Origin: Planctomycetaceae bacterium
GTDB lineage: Bacteria; Planctomycetota; Planctomycetia; Pirellulales; Pirellulaceae
Assembly: GCA_020638995.1 (NCBI GenBank)
Contig: JACKHM010000001.1
Span: 1,364,001 to 1,428,000 of the forward strand
Length of the DNA: 64,000 bases
Direction: 5' to 3'
The notes below the pieces were generated by a model. That model searched no databases and was not told the DNA's origin. It was given only the letters and a program-made list of their open reading frames with translations. Positions 25,085 through 33,674 of the stretch are shown in pieces. Numbering within the stretch: the stretch's first letter is position 1; each line of letters begins with the position of its first letter. The position numbers and the translations under genes were made by a program.

Positions 25085-26587
25085 GTGTCCATAAACTCGC
25101 ACACGAATGACCAAGTTTCGCGAAGAGGATTTGTCAAATCGGCTTCCACAACAGCCGCACTCGTCGGAGTCGCCGCGAACCTCACTAGCCAAACGACGAC
25201 AGCTCGAGCTCAAGGCGCAAGCGATCGTATCCGAATTGGCTTCATTGGTCCGGGAGGCCGCGGATTCGGCGCACATGTCAAGACGCTGGCGAAGCTCAGG
25301 AAAGCGGGAGCCAATATTGACCTCACGGCGGTCTGCGAAGTTTACAGCACTCAAAGCGACAAGGTGACGGAATATATCAAAAAGGAAACCGGCACACTTG
25401 CAAAGCAATATGTCGACTATGAGGACTTGCTCGCAGACCCAAATGTTGACGCAGTCTGCATCGGCACCCCCGACCATTGGCATTCGACGCAGGCTATCGC
25501 CGCGTTAAACGCCGGAAAACATGTCTATTGTGAAAAGCCAATGACGAAGACGGTTCAGCAGGCAATTGATATCGTCGACACCTGGAAGTCGTCCGGAAAA
25601 GTGATGCAAGTCGGCGTTCAATCGACCAGCCTACCGGTCTGGGACAAAGCGCGCGAGCTGATCAATGAAGGAACCATTGGAAAGGTCCTACAGTTCCAGA
25701 CGGAGTTCTATCGAAACTCGGACTCTGGTCAGTGGCGCTACTATCAACTAACCCGCGACATGTCGCCCAAGAAGATCGATTGGCAACGCTGGCTCGGCAC
25801 GAAGGAGGGATTGGCCCAGGATCGCCCCTTCGATCGCGCGGTCTATCGTCAATGGCGACGATTCTTTGACTTTGGTGCGGGCATGTACACGGATCTCTTT
25901 GTGCATCGACTGACCTCGATGCTCAAGGCAACCGGCTTGCGGCTGCCCAAGCGTGTTGTCGGTGGCGGCGGAATCTTCTTGGAGTACGATGGACGCGAAG
26001 TGCCCGATGTCGCAACGGTTGTTGCTGACTACGAAGAAGGTGTCCAGGCCTTAATCTCTGCATCCATGTGTAACGAAGACGCCGCGTATCCGCAACTGAT
26101 CCGCGGTCATCACGGTACGCTGTTGTTCGGTAACGGCGAGAAGTTTACAGGCCTAGACTTTCAACCCGAGCGTCCTCAAGTCACCGGTATCGGCTCGTTA
26201 CAGCGTTACACGAAGCAGCGATATGAAGTCGGTGAAGTTGCAGATACAACTTATGCTCACTTCAAGAACTGGTTGGAAGCCATGGAGGCCGGAAAGCCCG
26301 AACACTGCAACAACACGCCGGACTTAGGTGCGGCAGCGGTGATCGCCGTCATTCTCGGTGCGCGAAGCTATCGCGAGGGCAAAGTCTTTTTCTGGGATGA
26401 AAAGAATCGCAAAGAGACCGACGTCGATCCCGGATGGTCCGATCAGTGGATCGCTCGTTCGCGAGCACACGGTCCAGCGCAGCACGTGCCCGGTTGGAAT
26501 GCGGGTGACACCGGCAGCACGCTGAAAGACCCCGAATGGCAAAGCTTAGAGGGCCCTTGGATCGATGGAATCGATCCGGCAGCCTGA
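25085..26587 (+). CDS. Tat-exported Gfo/Idh/MocA family oxidoreductase
   Basis: NAD(P)-dependent sugar/inositol dehydrogenase-like protein of 500 residues with a twin-arginine signal (SRRGFVKSA, Arg13-Arg14) and hydrophobic segment up to ARAQG. The Rossmann domain starts RIGFIGPGGRGFGAH; family motifs IGTPDHWH and CEKPMTKT follow. A C-terminal Gfo/Idh/MocA domain rich in aromatic residues (QWRRFFDFGAGMYTDLF) is typical of the large planctomycete paralogue group. Folding with cofactor before Tat export is known for related enzymes. The GTG start at 25085 has AGGAG 7 bases upstream. Substrate unknown. Confidence 0.92.
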   Translation: MSINSHTNDQVSRRGFVKSASTTAALVGVAANLTSQTTTARAQGASDRIRIGFIGPGGRGFGAHVKTLAKLRKAGANIDLTAVCEVYSTQSDKVTEYIKKETGTLAKQYVDYEDLLADPNVDAVCIGTPDHWHSTQAIAALNAGKHVYCEKPMTKTVQQAIDIVDTWKSSGKVMQVGVQSTSLPVWDKARELINEGTIGKVLQFQTEFYRNSDSGQWRYYQLTRDMSPKKIDWQRWLGTKEGLAQDRPFDRAVYRQWRRFFDFGAGMYTDLFVHRLTSMLKATGLRLPKRVVGGGGIFLEYDGREVPDVATVVADYEEGVQALISASMCNEDAAYPQLIRGHHGTLLFGNGEKFTGLDFQPERPQVTGIGSLQRYTKQRYEVGEVADTTYAHFKNWLEAMEAGKPEHCNNTPDLGAAAVIAVILGARSYREGKVFFWDEKNRKETDVDPGWSDQWIARSRAHGPAQHVPGWNAGDTGSTLKDPEWQSLEGPWIDGIDPAA

Positions 26588-26636
26588 CACATTCGACCAA
26601 AGAACCTCGTTACCGCATCCATTGTGGCCATCGCTT

Positions 26637-26664
26637 TCCAAGTGATTTGAGTTTATCACTTGGA
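26637..26664. terminator. Bidirectional terminator-like hairpin between convergent genes
   Basis: TCCAAGTGAT (26637-26646) and ATCACTTGGA (26655-26664) form a perfect 10-bp stem with an 8-base loop in the 127-bp gap between two convergent genes. No T-run is present on either side. Confidence 0.55.
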
Positions 26665-26714
26665 GCATGGTCACGACGATCATGTTTTTCGCGAGAGCGG
26701 TTTTACATACGAGA

Positions 26715-27980
26715 TCACACATGGGAGCCGGCTAACCACGCCGTGCTGAACGCGGCTTGAAAGTTGAAGCCGCCGATGGGGCCGTCGAGATCGAGCACTT
26801 CGCCGGCGAGGTACAAGTTTGGTACCAGCTTACTTTCCATCGTACTGGAATCGACTTCGCTGAGCTTAACTCCGCCTGCGGTGACTTCCGCCTTCTTGAA
26901 ACCTCGCGTTCCGCTGACAGGAATTCGTGAGCGTTTCAAAGCTTCAACTAATTGCTGGCGAGTCGCTTTCGACATCTCAGCAGCTTTGAGTTCAGGATTG
27001 ATGCCTGCCTTCGCGAACAAAGCTTCTGCCAAACGGCGCGGCACCACTCGCGAGAACACGCCAATCAATTGTTTCTTTCCGTCGCTTGCCACCTCGCGCA
27101 TGATCGCAGCTTCGACTTGTTCAACGCTCTGCATCGGAAGAAAGTCGCACTCTAGATCCAATGTCGTTGGTTCGGGATGCCCAGTTATCGTTCGACTGAT
27201 GTCTAAGGCCACTGGACCAGACAAGCCAAAGTGCGTGAAGAGAAAAGAGCCGCGACGTTCGTCAAGCGGCTTATTCTTTTTCTTAGGTTTCGCCTCACTT
27301 GCATTTACTGCTCGGTCGCTAACGACCACTCGCAACGCCACGTCAGGAATAGTGACGCCCTTCAAACTTGTAACCCAAGTCGCGTTGGTCGTAATCGGAG
27401 TCAAAGCAGGGCGGGGCGGAATGATCGTATGCCCCAACTCCGACATCCAGCGATACGCGTCGCCGGTCGTCCCGCAGCCTGGGTAGGACTGTCCGCCGGT
27501 TGTGACAATGACGGCCCCAGCATTGTAATCGCTTTCCGATGTAACGATACGGAATCCATGCTCGCTCCTTGAAAGTCCAACAAGCGGTTCACTCAGTCGG
27601 AGTTCACAGTGGCTTCGCTCCAAACGGCTTAGCAAAGCAGCCAAGACATCGGCCGCATGATCACTCGCGGGAAATATCTTCCCGCTTTCCTCAACCTTCG
27701 TGACAACACCTTCGGCCTCGAACAATGCGACTACATCCGCAGGGCTGAACGCGGCCAACGCCGAGTGCAAAAAACGGCCCTGGTGACCATAGGCTTCGAC
27801 GATTCCGCGCGCATCCGTGTTGTGCGTGATATTGCAACGCGTACCGCCGGACATCAAGATCTTTGCCCCCGGTTTGCGGTTCTTTTCGAGCAGCAGCGTT
27901 CGCCGCCCTCGCTCTGCCGCGCGTATCGCCGCCAGCAAGCCGGCCGCTCCGGCACCTGCCACGACTACGTCCCAGCACAT
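26715..27980 (-). CDS. HI0933/YhiN-type NAD(P)/FAD-dependent flavoprotein
   Basis: Flavoprotein of 421 residues of the HI0933-like (BaiN/YhiN/RdsA) family. The N-terminal dinucleotide fold VVVAGAGAAGLLAAIRAAERG (motif GAGAAG) and acidic end LLLEKNRKPGAKILMSGGTRCNITH are diagnostic. GGQSYPGCGTTGDAYRW, FLFTHFGLSGPVALDIS, the AEVTAGGVKLSEVD block and the final GEVLDLDGPIGGFNFQAAFSTAW complete the family pattern. Length is normal. The physiological substrate is not settled for the family. It is divergent from the ABC-F gene. Confidence 0.92.
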   Translation of the reverse strand: MCWDVVVAGAGAAGLLAAIRAAERGRRTLLLEKNRKPGAKILMSGGTRCNITHNTDARGIVEAYGHQGRFLHSALAAFSPADVVALFEAEGVVTKVEESGKIFPASDHAADVLAALLSRLERSHCELRLSEPLVGLSRSEHGFRIVTSESDYNAGAVIVTTGGQSYPGCGTTGDAYRWMSELGHTIIPPRPALTPITTNATWVTSLKGVTIPDVALRVVVSDRAVNASEAKPKKKNKPLDERRGSFLFTHFGLSGPVALDISRTITGHPEPTTLDLECDFLPMQSVEQVEAAIMREVASDGKKQLIGVFSRVVPRRLAEALFAKAGINPELKAAEMSKATRQQLVEALKRSRIPVSGTRGFKKAEVTAGGVKLSEVDSSTMESKLVPNLYLAGEVLDLDGPIGGFNFQAAFSTAWLAGSHV

Positions 27981-28076
27981 TTCAGGATCCTAGTTGTTTT
28001 CCAAGGGCGACAAATACGGACAAACCCGGTCGTGGTAAGCATCTTACACCCACAGTTTCGCAGTCGCAGTGCCGCC

Positions 28077-28105
28077 TTGGGAAATCGTCCGATGGCGACA
28101 ATAAT
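28077..28105 (+). promoter_or_regulatory. Candidate sigma-70 promoter for the ABC-F gene
   Basis: TTGGGA (28077-28082) and AATAAT (28100-28105) are 17 bases apart, 49 bases before the ABC-F start and outside coding sequence. Matches are 4/6 and 5/6 to consensus. Confidence 0.4.
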
Positions 28106-28153
28106 TGTGGACTCGCTCGTCTCCACCATTAGCTCGGCCGGAATTCTAACGCC

Positions 28154-29962
28154 ATGCCACTGATTACGATACGCGACCTGAGTATTCGATTTCGCGGGCC
28201 CGCACTGCTGGACGGTGTTGATTGCACGATTGAACCCGGGCAAAAAATTGGGCTGTTGGGACGAAACGGAGCTGGCAAAACGACCTTAATGCGAATGTTG
28301 TGTGGAAATGTCCAACCCGATCACGGACAGATCATATTGTCGCCAGGCACGAAAGTCTCGCTCCTTCCACAAGACGTTCCTCAACACATGCGCGGTACGG
28401 TGGCTTCGGTGGTTGCAGCCGGACTTGTCCTGGAGGAGCATTCAGAGGACGAACATGCTGCCGAGTGGCGGGCAGAGCATCAGGTCGATCAAATCCTTTC
28501 GCGAATGCAACTCGATCCGGAAGCCAAGTTTGAACTCCTTTCGTCCGGAATGAAACGCCGTGTGTTGTTGGCGAAATCACTGGTTGCGGGTCCCGACCTG
28601 CTGCTGCTTGACGAACCAACCAACCACCTGGACATTGAAGCGATTGGCTGGCTCGAAGAGTTTCTTGGTCGTTGGAACGCTACGCTGTTGTTCGTTACGC
28701 ACGACCGAATGTTCTTGCGGAAACTGGCGAACCGGATTTTTGAAATCGACCGCGGGCGATTGTTTGATTGGTCCTGCGACTACGATACCTTTTTGGAACG
28801 GAAGGAAGCCACGCTCGCGGCCGAAGAAAAGCAAAACGCGTTGTTTGACAAACGCTTGGCACAGGAAGAAGCTTGGATTCGGCAAGGCATCAAGGCAAGA
28901 CGTACGCGTAACGAAGGGCGAGTGCGAGCCTTGAAGGAGATGCGAGTCGAGCGGAGTGAGCGGCGAGCCGCCATCGGCAAAGTCAACTTGAGTATCCAGG
29001 AGGGCAAACGTAGCGGGAATCTGATCGCCGAAGTCGACAGTGTCTCGTTTGCCTATGGCGACAGGGTGATCGTTCGAGAGTTCTCGACCACGATTATGCG
29101 CGGGGACAAAGTTGGACTGATGGGTCCCAATGGAGCGGGCAAGACGACACTGCTGAGACTGCTGCTTGGGCAATTGGCGCCACAGTCCGGGTCTGTCCGG
29201 ACCGGTACAAATCTCGAAATCGCTTACTTCGACCAACTGCGTGAACAACTCGACGAAGAAAAAACCGTGCAAGAGGATGTGAGCGAAGGAGGTGACACCG
29301 TCGGTAGTGGCGAAAACAAACAGCACGTCATTGGCTATTTGCAAAACTTCCTGTTCACTCCGGAACGTGCTCGCACAGCGATAAAGTTTCTGTCGGGCGG
29401 CGAGCGGAATCGCGTGCTCTTAGCAAAACTGTTCTCCAAGCCTGCTAACGTCATAGTGCTGGACGAACCTACAAACGATTTGGATACGGAAACGCTCGAA
29501 ATGCTTGAGGAACGGCTGGTTGACTTTCAGGGAACCGTGCTGTTGGTCAGTCATGACCGCGCCTTCTTGAACAATGTTGTCACCAGCACGATCGTCTTCG
29601 AAACCGGTGGTGCGAGAGAATACGTGGGTGGTTACGACGATTGGCTACGCCAGCGAGCGATCGTGGAAGTACCAGCCTCGACAAAAGCAACTAGCAAGAA
29701 GGAATCCAAAGAAACCACGACTGAGACGAAGCCAGCCAAACGTCGCTTGAGCTACAAAGAGCAACGCGAACTGGACGGGCTGCCTGCCGCGATTGAGCAA
29801 ATCGAATCAGAAGTTGCCGAGTTTCATCAAATCATGGCCGAGGCTTCGTTCTATCAGCAGCCACGCGATCAGATTGCTAAGAAGCAAGCGGAACTGAAAG
29901 ACCTCGAGGCAAAACTCGTCGCCGCATTTGCGCGCTGGGAAGAGCTTGAACAGTTGGCGTGA
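28154..29962 (+). CDS. uup: ABC-F family ATPase, Uup-like
   Basis: Soluble protein of 602 residues with two ATP-binding cassettes and no membrane domain. NBD1 has Walker A GRNGAGKT (about 36-43), a variant signature LSSGMKRRVLLAKS and Walker B LLLLDEPTNHLD. A charged linker with an Arg/Lys-rich helix follows, then NBD2 with GPNGAGKT, LSGGERNRVLLAKL and VIVLDEPTNDLD. A Lys/Thr-rich spacer leads to a C-terminal coiled coil (about 535-602), the hallmark of the Uup branch. ABC-F proteins act on ribosomes or nucleic acids; Uup also binds DNA. The Uup assignment rests on the C-terminal extension. Confidence 0.9.
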   Translation: MPLITIRDLSIRFRGPALLDGVDCTIEPGQKIGLLGRNGAGKTTLMRMLCGNVQPDHGQIILSPGTKVSLLPQDVPQHMRGTVASVVAAGLVLEEHSEDEHAAEWRAEHQVDQILSRMQLDPEAKFELLSSGMKRRVLLAKSLVAGPDLLLLDEPTNHLDIEAIGWLEEFLGRWNATLLFVTHDRMFLRKLANRIFEIDRGRLFDWSCDYDTFLERKEATLAAEEKQNALFDKRLAQEEAWIRQGIKARRTRNEGRVRALKEMRVERSERRAAIGKVNLSIQEGKRSGNLIAEVDSVSFAYGDRVIVREFSTTIMRGDKVGLMGPNGAGKTTLLRLLLGQLAPQSGSVRTGTNLEIAYFDQLREQLDEEKTVQEDVSEGGDTVGSGENKQHVIGYLQNFLFTPERARTAIKFLSGGERNRVLLAKLFSKPANVIVLDEPTNDLDTETLEMLEERLVDFQGTVLLVSHDRAFLNNVVTSTIVFETGGAREYVGGYDDWLRQRAIVEVPASTKATSKKESKETTTETKPAKRRLSYKEQRELDGLPAAIEQIESEVAEFHQIMAEASFYQQPRDQIAKKQAELKDLEAKLVAAFARWEELEQLA

Positions 29963-30023
29963 AGCCGGCCTGTCCCAGCGCCCAGCGTTTCGGAGTTCGA
30001 GGCCAATTCGCCTGAAAATGATC

Positions 30024-30040
30024 GACTAAAGCCTTTAGTC
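30024..30040. repeat. 17-bp palindrome behind the ABC-F gene
   Basis: GACTAAAG (30024-30031) and CTTTAGTC (30033-30040) are exact reverse complements about a single C. It lies 62 bases after the ABC-F stop and may act in 3'-end formation. Confidence 0.5.
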
Positions 30041-30084
30041 CATGCCGCGAGCTCTTTCGTAACCCCAATCGCGAGCGGACCACC

Positions 30085-30550
30085 ATGGGTGAATTATTCA
30101 CGATCGGCAATCTGATGACGCTATTAATGCTGACGTTACTGCAAGCGGTACTTGGGTTCGACGACTTGCTCTAAATATCAATCGAATCGAAAAGAGTGGC
30201 CGAAGACAAGCAGCGATTCGTGCGACAGATGGGTTTCGGCTTGGCGATCGTTTTACGAATCTTGCTGCTACTTGTCGTAATGAGTGCAATTGAGAATCTG
30301 AAAGAACCTTTTTTTGCAAGCTGCATCTGACAGGCATCTTCGAAGGTGAGTTCAATGTCCATGCTTAATCACGCTCGTCGGAAGTGACTTCATCCTCTAC
30401 ACCGCGATGAAGGAGATTTATCACTTGCTCGCCGTCGACAATATTGAAGAACACGACACGGGCAAACAGCGTTCGAGCGCCGTCGCGATCACTTGGATTG
30501 TCATTATGAATCTCGTGTTCTCGTTCGACTCGATTTTGAGTGCATTAGCG
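30085..30550 (+). pseudogene. terC-family membrane protein pseudogene
   Basis: The ATG at 30085 opens a typical TerC start (MGELFTIGNLMTLLMLTLLQ, then AVLGFDDLL) that hits TAA at 30172, where intact relatives have Tyr in FDNLLYISIESKR. In the same frame ISIESKR and a second membrane helix follow. Near 30315 the frame shifts to LHLTGIFEGEFNVHA, and near 30365 it shifts again to LITLVGSDFILYTAMKE. IEEHDTGKQRSSAVAITW and FSFDSILSALA follow, and then similarity stops at about 30550. One nonsense change, two frameshifts and loss of the last part make it non-functional. Bases 30551-30762 hold a short further open stretch (ARFFGGEFANQWKKC) that I cannot place. Confidence 0.88.
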
Positions 30551-30762
30551 CAAAGTCGTAGCGTCTGGCCGAGTTCTGCGACGACCGATCAGACCCAGCA
30601 AGGCTTGGTAGCTAAGCCCGCTTCTTCGGAGGAGAATTCGCCAACCAGTGGAAGAAATGCGTCTTCCCCGGTGGTAATGAGGGACCATCGAAGCAGGAGA
30701 AGAGGCTAAGATGATCAAGTTGCCGCCAACTCGACCGCATACCAAACAACCGGAGGTTTTCC

Positions 30763-31737
30763 ATGAATCGACTCGCCGTACTGTCACTGTTCGTCTCCCT
30801 AACGGCACTTGCAGGCGAAAACGAGCTGAGCCCAATCCGAATTGCTGTTCCGGTGAACGGGCACATCCACCCGGCGATTTGCGTCGGCAACACAGGAGTG
30901 ATCGTCGTCATGTACGGTCGAGTGAATCATGTGGACCTCCGCATCTCTCGGTCCTTGGATGGCGGATTTACATGGTCCGAACCGGTTCCCTTCGTACATA
31001 CCGTCAACAAGACCTACTATCCGGGTTCGCTGACAACGCTAAGCGACGGCCGGCTGTTGCATTGCTGGAATCGCTGGGACACGCCGGTTACTCAGAATGA
31101 ACCCCGGTCCGTATTGTATTCCTTGTCTGATGACGACGGACTCGCGTGGAGTGAACCTCGGCCATTCCCAAGTGATCCCGCAGTAAAAACGGTTATCAGA
31201 CATCCCATCACCGAATTAAAGTCCAAGCAGTGGATCGTATCATTGTGGGACCGGACGATTGTGTTCGATCCGACAAGTTCCAAATCAACGCCATTCGGAG
31301 ATGGCCGTGTGCATGGGTTGGTCCCAATTGTGCAGACGCCACAAGGCACATTTGTTAGTGGCGACGGCATCCGTTCAACGGACAACGGCAGAACTTGGCA
31401 AGCTATCGAGAACTTTCCGGACATCAAGTCACAGGGTTGGCGGCATGAAATGGTGTGCTTGAAGAACGGCTGGCTACTCGCTTCAGAGATCCTTGGGCCG
31501 GGTTTTGGCGGGGAAAGCATTCGCTACCGCATCTCGTACGATGATGGTCAGACATGGAATGGCTTATATGAGTATTACAACCCCGGACGTGCAATCAATG
31601 GGCGAGCCTGTCCGCGAACGGTTCAACTCGACGATGAAACGATCGGTGTCGTGTTCTATGACATCGACAAAGATCAGGAGGGTGGTCCAGGACTGTTTTT
31701 CTTGCGTATCCCGATTTCGAATCTCACCGCCCAATAG
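30763..31737 (+). CDS. Secreted sialidase/BNR-repeat-like protein
   Basis: Exported protein of 324 residues with a signal peptide (MNRLAVLSLFVSLTALAG) and GGAGG 6 bases before the ATG. Three Asp-box-like turns, SLDGGFTW, STDNGRTW and SYDDGQTW, plus RISRSLDGG and QLDDETIGVVFYD, indicate a sialidase-type beta-propeller. The catalytic set of true sialidases (arginine triad, Tyr, Glu) cannot be confirmed: candidates exist (HPITELK, YRISYDD, NGRACPRT) but are not decisive. It could act on sulfated or acidic glycans outside the inner membrane. No glycan-processing genes adjoin it. Confidence 0.8.
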   Translation: MNRLAVLSLFVSLTALAGENELSPIRIAVPVNGHIHPAICVGNTGVIVVMYGRVNHVDLRISRSLDGGFTWSEPVPFVHTVNKTYYPGSLTTLSDGRLLHCWNRWDTPVTQNEPRSVLYSLSDDDGLAWSEPRPFPSDPAVKTVIRHPITELKSKQWIVSLWDRTIVFDPTSSKSTPFGDGRVHGLVPIVQTPQGTFVSGDGIRSTDNGRTWQAIENFPDIKSQGWRHEMVCLKNGWLLASEILGPGFGGESIRYRISYDDGQTWNGLYEYYNPGRAINGRACPRTVQLDDETIGVVFYDIDKDQEGGPGLFFLRIPISNLTAQ

Positions 31738-31972
31738 CTGCGGCGTCTTACCCCAAGACAGTTGCGGCTCACCGTGCGTGTCGTCTGATTCAAATGGCAA
31801 ACATGCAACAAGGGACGACAGCGCGGTGGGCCACATGCACCCTGGAACTAGCGGATTCCGGACATTTCCGCTTGGTCCGAGTTTTGCTCTGCCCCAACAT
31901 CGCTCATTTCGGCGACATAGCGAAATGCGTGTGAAAATACTATCGGCAGCATACCAAGTTCCTTCGGGGTAC

Positions 31973-32076
31973 TAAGGAACACGGGAAAAACGACTTCGCT
32001 ATATCTTCTGCGAATCATCCCACGGAGTGTGATGGCTACTTTGGTTTCGCCGAAGTTATTTTTCCCGTGTTCCTAA
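31973..32076. repeat. 26-bp near-perfect inverted repeat between convergent genes
   Basis: The left arm (31973-31998, beginning TAAGGAACACGGGAAAAA) and the right arm (32051-32076, ending TTTTTCCCGTGTTCCTAA) are reverse complements with three mismatches, separated by 52 bases. The right arm covers the stop codon of the minus-strand gene. A bidirectional terminator or a small non-autonomous mobile element are both possible; no flanking target duplication is evident. The remaining 31738-31972 shows nothing recognisable. Confidence 0.75.
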
Positions 32077-33623
32077 GGCCAGTCCATAGTCATCTTCCTA
32101 GACGCCGATCGATAAGCAGCAAATAGGATGCGACTCGCTTTCGCTGCGACATCAGCTGACACTTCGCTCTGCCTACCAAACTCGATGCAATCCAAAAAAT
32201 GTTTGGCGTCAGCGGCCCACGCGGCTGTTGTCGGCAATTGCCACGCGTCTTTGGACGCAGCCTTGAAGGAGCTGTCGGGCAACGGAGCCCACATGCCCAT
32301 GGGATCGTCTGGGTCGCGGGGCGGGGGTGTCCACGGATCGATATCGGACCAGACTTCGACCCGCGGTCGATGTGCATCGACGGTGACCGAAGTTTTCGTG
32401 CCGATCAGACACACACGGTGCAGGCCGAATCCCGGATGCGATCGCCAACCGGCTCGCCCGGCGCTTATTGTCGTCGTGACTCCGCCATCAAACTCCATCA
32501 GAATCTGGCCAAAGTCTTCCATATCGTGCGTTTGATGTTCGGCAAAAAAGAAATTGCCGGTCGTCGCATCGACGCGTCTCACCTCCCGCTGCAACAGCCA
32601 GAGCAACATTGCCACGGGATAGACACCGACATTAGTAAGTTCCCGTTTTGCCTCGGGCAACTCAAATCGGGCTGGGAATTCATGCTCAACACGAGACCGC
32701 GATAGATCGGCTGTCCCACCATGGCCCTTGGCGAAGCAGACATCACAATGAATCGCTACAAGATCACCGAGTTGGCCGGAATCCAAAACCGCTTTCGCTC
32801 GCTGCGCCGGGTCCCAGTGGACCTGTGTAAACATGTGGGCCACAACGCCGCTTGACCGAACTGCTTCGACAACCGCATCGGTGTCGTGCAACGATCCAAC
32901 AAGGGGCTTGTCCAAGTAAAGATGCTTTCCAGCTCGAGCCGCCTGGACGATGATCGAGCCTCGGCGATAGGGTTCAGCACAGACGCTAACGATGTGAACG
33001 TCGTCCCGCTTGATTGCTTCACTCAAATTCGGAAGCAAGGGAATGCCAAAGCGATCCGCCATTCGCTGATTCAACTCGCGCCGCCGATTGTCGACATCAT
33101 CTTCGTCGGTCACGCCAATCAAGCGGCAGCGGCCATCGGCCAGCAGCGCCTCGGCATACCCGGGTTGGTGAGTGTGGTCACCCGAGACAAGTAGAACGCC
33201 ATAAGGTGGTGGCGTGGGAGTTAAACTTCCGAAGTCTCGAACGACTTCTGAAGTTTGAGTAGTTTCAGTTGGGAACGAAGCTGATCCGCGACCTGCCTCC
33301 CACGATAGGACACCTCGATTTCCGAACACAACAATTTCGACCAAGGGCTCGCCGCGGCAAACGCCAGCCGATACGAGCGCCGAGCGGCCGTTGGTCGTCC
33401 GCACGAGGTGGCTGATCTGCTGGCTCGCATCGCCCATTTGATCGGTCGACGAGGCGATCTCGCCAAGCCACGCGAGCGCTTGTTCAACCAGCGTGTTACT
33501 AAGCTCGATGACCTCATCCGAGTGATCGGCGAGATTCGCGATTAGCCGAACGGCAACCGGAGTCCCAATGCTACCGGTCGCCAATGCCTGTTTGATCGTG
33601 TGAAATGCCGCGGATGCTCGCAT
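32073..33623 (-). CDS. Gfo/Idh/MocA oxidoreductase with an extra N-terminal half-domain
   Basis: A 516-residue protein. The complete NAD(P)-binding unit starts only near residue 138 (YGVLLVSGDHTHQPGYAEALL), with VSVCAEPYRRG and LYLDKPLVGS as family motifs, and then the usual C-terminal sheet domain (HDMEDFGQILMEFDGGVTTTI). The first 130 residues (KQALATGSIGTPVAVRLIA; FGNRGVLSWEAG) resemble the C-terminal substrate domain of another Gfo/Idh/MocA protein, so the gene looks like a fusion of a C-terminal half with a whole enzyme. No signal peptide is seen. It lies 51 bp downstream of the Ser/Thr kinase gene on the same strand. Substrate unknown. Confidence 0.82.
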   Translation of the reverse strand: MRASAAFHTIKQALATGSIGTPVAVRLIANLADHSDEVIELSNTLVEQALAWLGEIASSTDQMGDASQQISHLVRTTNGRSALVSAGVCRGEPLVEIVVFGNRGVLSWEAGRGSASFPTETTQTSEVVRDFGSLTPTPPPYGVLLVSGDHTHQPGYAEALLADGRCRLIGVTDEDDVDNRRRELNQRMADRFGIPLLPNLSEAIKRDDVHIVSVCAEPYRRGSIIVQAARAGKHLYLDKPLVGSLHDTDAVVEAVRSSGVVAHMFTQVHWDPAQRAKAVLDSGQLGDLVAIHCDVCFAKGHGGTADLSRSRVEHEFPARFELPEAKRELTNVGVYPVAMLLWLLQREVRRVDATTGNFFFAEHQTHDMEDFGQILMEFDGGVTTTISAGRAGWRSHPGFGLHRVCLIGTKTSVTVDAHRPRVEVWSDIDPWTPPPRDPDDPMGMWAPLPDSSFKAASKDAWQLPTTAAWAADAKHFLDCIEFGRQSEVSADVAAKASRILFAAYRSASRKMTMDWP

Positions 33624-33674
33624 CGTAAACGCTCTTGCGGAAATCTAAGCGCCACGACACTCGCGGCAAGGCCG

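Noticed and set aside
30407..30709. 100-codon open frame as an independent small gene
   Set aside because: Its first half is the third-frame continuation of the broken terC gene and the rest is non-homologous sequence.
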